Assembly: GCA_019323495.1 (NCBI GenBank) | Contig: JAHWHE010000066.1 | Span: forward strand, 1 to 15,370 | Direction: 5' to 3' | Length of the DNA stretch: 15,370 bases | DNA from: Candidatus Woesearchaeota archaeon | GTDB lineage: Archaea; Nanobdellota; Nanobdellia; Woesearchaeales; WJKV01 | In this document: positions 12,801-15,370 of the stretch, piece by piece | Position numbering within the stretch: the stretch's first letter is position 1 | Layout: each line of letters opens with the position of its first letter | The notes under the pieces: model-generated | Databases searched by the model: none | What the model was told of the DNA's origin: nothing | What the model saw: only the letters and a program-made list of their open reading frames with translations | Position numbers and translations under genes: made by a program

Positions 12801-14981
12801 ATGGCAGTTGACGACATAGTTCAAAGAACATCGCTCGAGGCGATTGTTTTTGGAAGAGATGGGCTAACTGAAATAGAGCAAAGGCTCAGAGTTCTTAGAA
12901 GAAAAATCGATTTGGAGCCTACAAGAAGAACAGAGGATGCTCTTAAGGTATTCAAAAAGGCAGAAGAGCATTACAATTACAAGCCTACAAGCGGCATGAA
13001 GAGGGTTCTTGAAGCGCTCGCTCCTTATGTCAAAGGGGAAAGGCCAAAGGTCAGCGTTATTGTCCCTACGTATAACAGGACAGATTTAGTTAAAAGATGT
13101 ATAGACAGCTTACTTAATCAGGAAGGTTTCAATAATTACGAGATCATCGTCGTAGATGATGGAAGCGACAAAGACCCAATACCTGGATTAAGGGAAAAAT
13201 ATGCAAATCATATCAAAAGCGGCAAAATAAAGCTGTTCAGAAAGGCGAACGGCGGCGTTGCATCTGCAAGAAACGCAGGGTTAAGATTAGCAACAGGCCA
13301 GTATCTATCGTTAATTGACAGCGACGATATTGCTCTTCCCACCAGATTAAGAGATCTTGTAGACTATTTAGATTCTAATCCAAAAAAGGATTTCGTACAC
13401 GCAAGAGCAAGCACAGTAGATATAACAGGAAAAAGACTGAAAGACGCAGCACCAAGTCTGCATTTTGAGAAATTCTGGAACAGCGGAACATTGGATAAAA
13501 ACACTGCTAATATTCTTCAGAGCGGGCAAAACTGTGTGCATGCGCAAACAACCATGTTCAAAAGAAAAGTATATGACCAGATGAAAGATGGTCAAGGAAG
13601 ACTGTTCGATGAACATCTGAAAAATTCAGAAGATTTTGATGCTTGGATAAGAATATCAGAAAGATTCAATACGGGATTCTTGAACAGAGGTGTTGCGAGA
13701 TACACCTGGCATAACGGCGGAAAATCAAACGGTGACAGCAGGAAACAAAGGATCTTGAGAGAAGTTATTAAAAATAAGATTAAGATAAGGAAACAGTTTG
13801 GCAAGGATCCTAGAATTTTGATGTTCCTTCCAAAGACAGATGGAGGCATAGGCAATGCTGCTACAGAATTAGCAGAATCTCTATTCGAGCAGGGAATAAC
13901 AAATATAACTTTTGTAAAACAGCCAGATTGGTATCCTGAAAAGCCAGTTTACTATGTAAGAAATCTGGATTCAAATATTTTTTCAAAGAACAGAACCGAG
14001 AAATTTTATGATTCTGGATGGGAAAAGATAGAAGGTAATGGTAAAAGCGCTTTCGAAACTCTTTGCGATAGATTGGATATCAAATCATTCGATATAATCA
14101 ATATTCAATCAAACCACTTCAAGCACGAGCTTAATTGGCTTAGGCAAAAAGGCATCAAGACACCAGTAATTTACACTTGCCACTCTCTTGTAAAATACGA
14201 AGAAGAAAGAGAGCAAAGACCAAGGGCAGGCGCAGTTAAATATCAAGAATGCATCATGGAGAATAGCGATTTCATACAGGCAATGAGCGAAACATACAAA
14301 ACCATCATTACAAAACGATATCCAAGATTCGGCGATAAAATCCATATTCTCCCAAATGGAATAAAATTTAGCGATGAAAAACCTAAGAGAAAACCTGAAG
14401 GAAAAATATTATTGAATATAGGAAGATTGGATCCTGCAAAAGGACAGAAATACTTAATCGAAGCCATGCCTGCAATTATCAAAAAACATCCAGAAACTGT
14501 TCTGTACATCGCAGGAGAAGGAGATTTGAGGTCTGAGCTAGAAAGTCAAATTAAAACTCTTGGATTAGAAGGCAAAGTTCAATTGCTTGGTTGCAAAACC
14601 AAGAAAGAATTAGACGAACTGAGAGCAAAAGCCACATTATATGTCCATAGCAGTGTGCACGAGAACTGGCCGCTTACTGTAAACGAAGCTGTCAGGCAGC
14701 AGTTGCCAGTGGTTTGTACCAATGTTGGAGGTTTGCAAGACATGTTGCGCGATAATCAGGAGGCATTCAAAGTGCCTGCAAAAGACCCTAATGCTCTAGC
14801 AACGGCCGTCAATATCGCTATGGATAATCCTTCGTTAGCAAGAATGTTTGCAACTAGCGCATACACCAGATTCTGTAAAGAATTTAGTAGTGAAATGATT
14901 GCGAAAAAAGCAATTAATTATTATGATGGGATACTCAAAGCAAATAAAATATTAGCAAAGTACGAAAACGCCCTGAAATAG
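12801..14981 (+). CDS. Two-domain glycosyltransferase, GT2 fused to GT4
   Basis: A 726-residue protein with two complete transferase modules in one frame. After an 80-residue charged helical N-terminus comes a GT-A domain of family GT2: VSVIVPTYNRTDLV (84-97), VVDDGS (117-122), NGGVASARNAG (150-160), the metal-binding DSDD (173-176) and the likely base region SEDFD (276-280). From about 337 a GT-B domain of family GT4 follows: MFLPKTDGGIGNAATELAE (341-359), IYTCHSL (457-463), ILPNGI (516-521), GRLDPAKG (541-548) and E-x7-E at E621 and E629. All key residues appear intact, so both domains may be active and add two sugars in sequence. There are no membrane segments. It is divergent from the single GT4 gene, and both are likely to serve surface glycans or protein glycosylation. 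Confidence 0.9.
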   Translation: MAVDDIVQRTSLEAIVFGRDGLTEIEQRLRVLRRKIDLEPTRRTEDALKVFKKAEEHYNYKPTSGMKRVLEALAPYVKGERPKVSVIVPTYNRTDLVKRCIDSLLNQEGFNNYEIIVVDDGSDKDPIPGLREKYANHIKSGKIKLFRKANGGVASARNAGLRLATGQYLSLIDSDDIALPTRLRDLVDYLDSNPKKDFVHARASTVDITGKRLKDAAPSLHFEKFWNSGTLDKNTANILQSGQNCVHAQTTMFKRKVYDQMKDGQGRLFDEHLKNSEDFDAWIRISERFNTGFLNRGVARYTWHNGGKSNGDSRKQRILREVIKNKIKIRKQFGKDPRILMFLPKTDGGIGNAATELAESLFEQGITNITFVKQPDWYPEKPVYYVRNLDSNIFSKNRTEKFYDSGWEKIEGNGKSAFETLCDRLDIKSFDIINIQSNHFKHELNWLRQKGIKTPVIYTCHSLVKYEEEREQRPRAGAVKYQECIMENSDFIQAMSETYKTIITKRYPRFGDKIHILPNGIKFSDEKPKRKPEGKILLNIGRLDPAKGQKYLIEAMPAIIKKHPETVLYIAGEGDLRSELESQIKTLGLEGKVQLLGCKTKKELDELRAKATLYVHSSVHENWPLTVNEAVRQQLPVVCTNVGGLQDMLRDNQEAFKVPAKDPNALATAVNIAMDNPSLARMFATSAYTRFCKEFSSEMIAKKAINYYDGILKANKILAKYENALK

Positions 14982-14987
14982 CTTAAA

Positions 14988-14995
14988 TTTTTAAA
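14988..14995 (+). promoter_or_regulatory. TATA box of trm1
   Basis: TTTTTAAA is centred about 26 bases before the ATG at 15018, just after the stop of the glycosyltransferase fusion. The following pyrimidine-rich run (14997-15017) could also help end the upstream transcript. Confidence 0.6.
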
Positions 14996-15017
14996 CTTCT
15001 TATTCTTATTCTGATTT

Positions 15018-15370
15018 ATGAAACAACAGACAATCACAGAATCCAGTGCAACAATAAAGAAATCGAAGAATATTTTCTATAACAGCAGGATGGAACTGAA
15101 CAGAAGCATTTCCATCGCTCTTCTGAAAGCGGTCAACAGGAAAGACATGATAGTCTGTCTCCCGATGGCAGCCACAGGGATAAGAGGGATAAGGATGTTG
15201 AAAGAGCTGCCAAAAGGCACGATTAAGGAAATTCACATGAATGACATCGACAAAATTGCAGTGAAAAACATCAAGGAAAATCTCAGACTGAATAAGTTGG
15301 CAGGAAGGAAAATAAAATTATCAAATAAGGACGGCAGACTATTGCTGAGCGAATCGGGCGGTTATGACTA
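15018..15370 (+). CDS. trm1: tRNA (guanine26-N2)-dimethyltransferase Trm1, N-terminal fragment
   Basis: The first 117 residues of a Trm1-family enzyme, cut by the window end. Trm1 uses S-adenosylmethionine to dimethylate G26 at the hinge between the D and anticodon stems of tRNA. Seen: FYNSRMELNRSIS (20-32), matching the family FxNPxMxxNRD-type motif; the SAM-binding loop MAATGIRGIRML (50-61); the motif II acidic region IHMNDID (72-78); and AVKNIKENLRLN (81-92). The residue before the AATG element, usually Asp in the family, is here within VCLPM, so the first SAM motif is slightly unusual. A TATA box 26 bases upstream supports this start. With truD at the other end, two tRNA-modifying enzymes frame the window. 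Confidence 0.92.
   Translation, partial: MKQQTITESSATIKKSKNIFYNSRMELNRSISIALLKAVNRKDMIVCLPMAATGIRGIRMLKELPKGTIKEIHMNDIDKIAVKNIKENLRLNKLAGRKIKLSNKDGRLLLSESGGYD

Noticed and set aside
15006..15236. A minus-strand open frame opposite trm1
   Set aside because: The plus-strand frame carries the Trm1 signatures; the opposite frame has none.
1..15370. CRISPR arrays, insertion sequences, toxin-antitoxin pairs or prophage genes
   Set aside because: No regularly spaced repeats, transposase motifs, terminal inverted repeats or phage-type proteins were seen on either strand.

Overview
The window looks like a chromosomal segment of a small-genome archaeon, most likely in the DPANN group near Woesearchaeota or Pacearchaeota; the exact lineage is inference. 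Support for Archaea: an alpha2-type glycyl-tRNA synthetase with a zinc ribbon, a replication factor C large subunit, aIF5B, an MCT-1/Tma20-like PUA protein, Trm1, a single-OB-fold hSSB-like ssDNA-binding protein, a tRNA with no encoded CCA, and TATA boxes in front of almost every transcription unit. The sequence is AT-rich and densely packed. No stretch over 300 bases lacks a gene; the longest gap is 172 bases (12629-12800).

Layout. Positions 1-5101 are all on the minus strand: a truD fragment preceded by a lipoprotein gene, tRNA-Phe(GAA), an OB-fold protein, a one-TM protein coupled to glyS, and rfcL. A divergent promoter region (5102-5181) separates these from a plus-strand cluster: a 53-residue rubredoxin-like protein missed by length cut-offs, an 87-residue helical protein, and the Tma20-like PUA protein. 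A minus-strand methyltransferase and a divergent plus-strand MFS transporter follow; they look like accessory genes among housekeeping ones. The MFS stop abuts the stop of a convergent mscL. Next on the minus strand come a PUA-like protein overlapping aIF5B, a five-TM protein, and a GT4 glycosyltransferase. Across a divergent promoter lies a 726-residue GT2-GT4 fusion on the plus strand, then the start of trm1, cut by the window end.

How the genes work together. Most handle translation and RNA: tRNA-Phe, GlyRS, TruD and Trm1 (tRNA modification), aIF5B and two PUA-type proteins. RfcL and the OB-fold protein serve replication and repair. The two glycosyltransferase genes probably serve the cell surface, and MscL, the MFS protein, the lipoprotein and two membrane proteins form the envelope part.

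The most consistent signal is promoter geometry. In nearly every transcription-unit head a TATA element sits about 26-30 bases before the ATG, which predicts leaderless mRNAs. This rule revises two starts (the lipoprotein to 1472, RfcL to 5101). Downstream genes instead use stop/start overlap, 1-base spacing or a Shine-Dalgarno motif. I found no convincing novel defence or mobile system. The items most worth a second look are the rubredoxin/helical/Tma20 cluster with its intergenic hairpin, the GT2-GT4 fusion, and a palindrome before the MFS gene.
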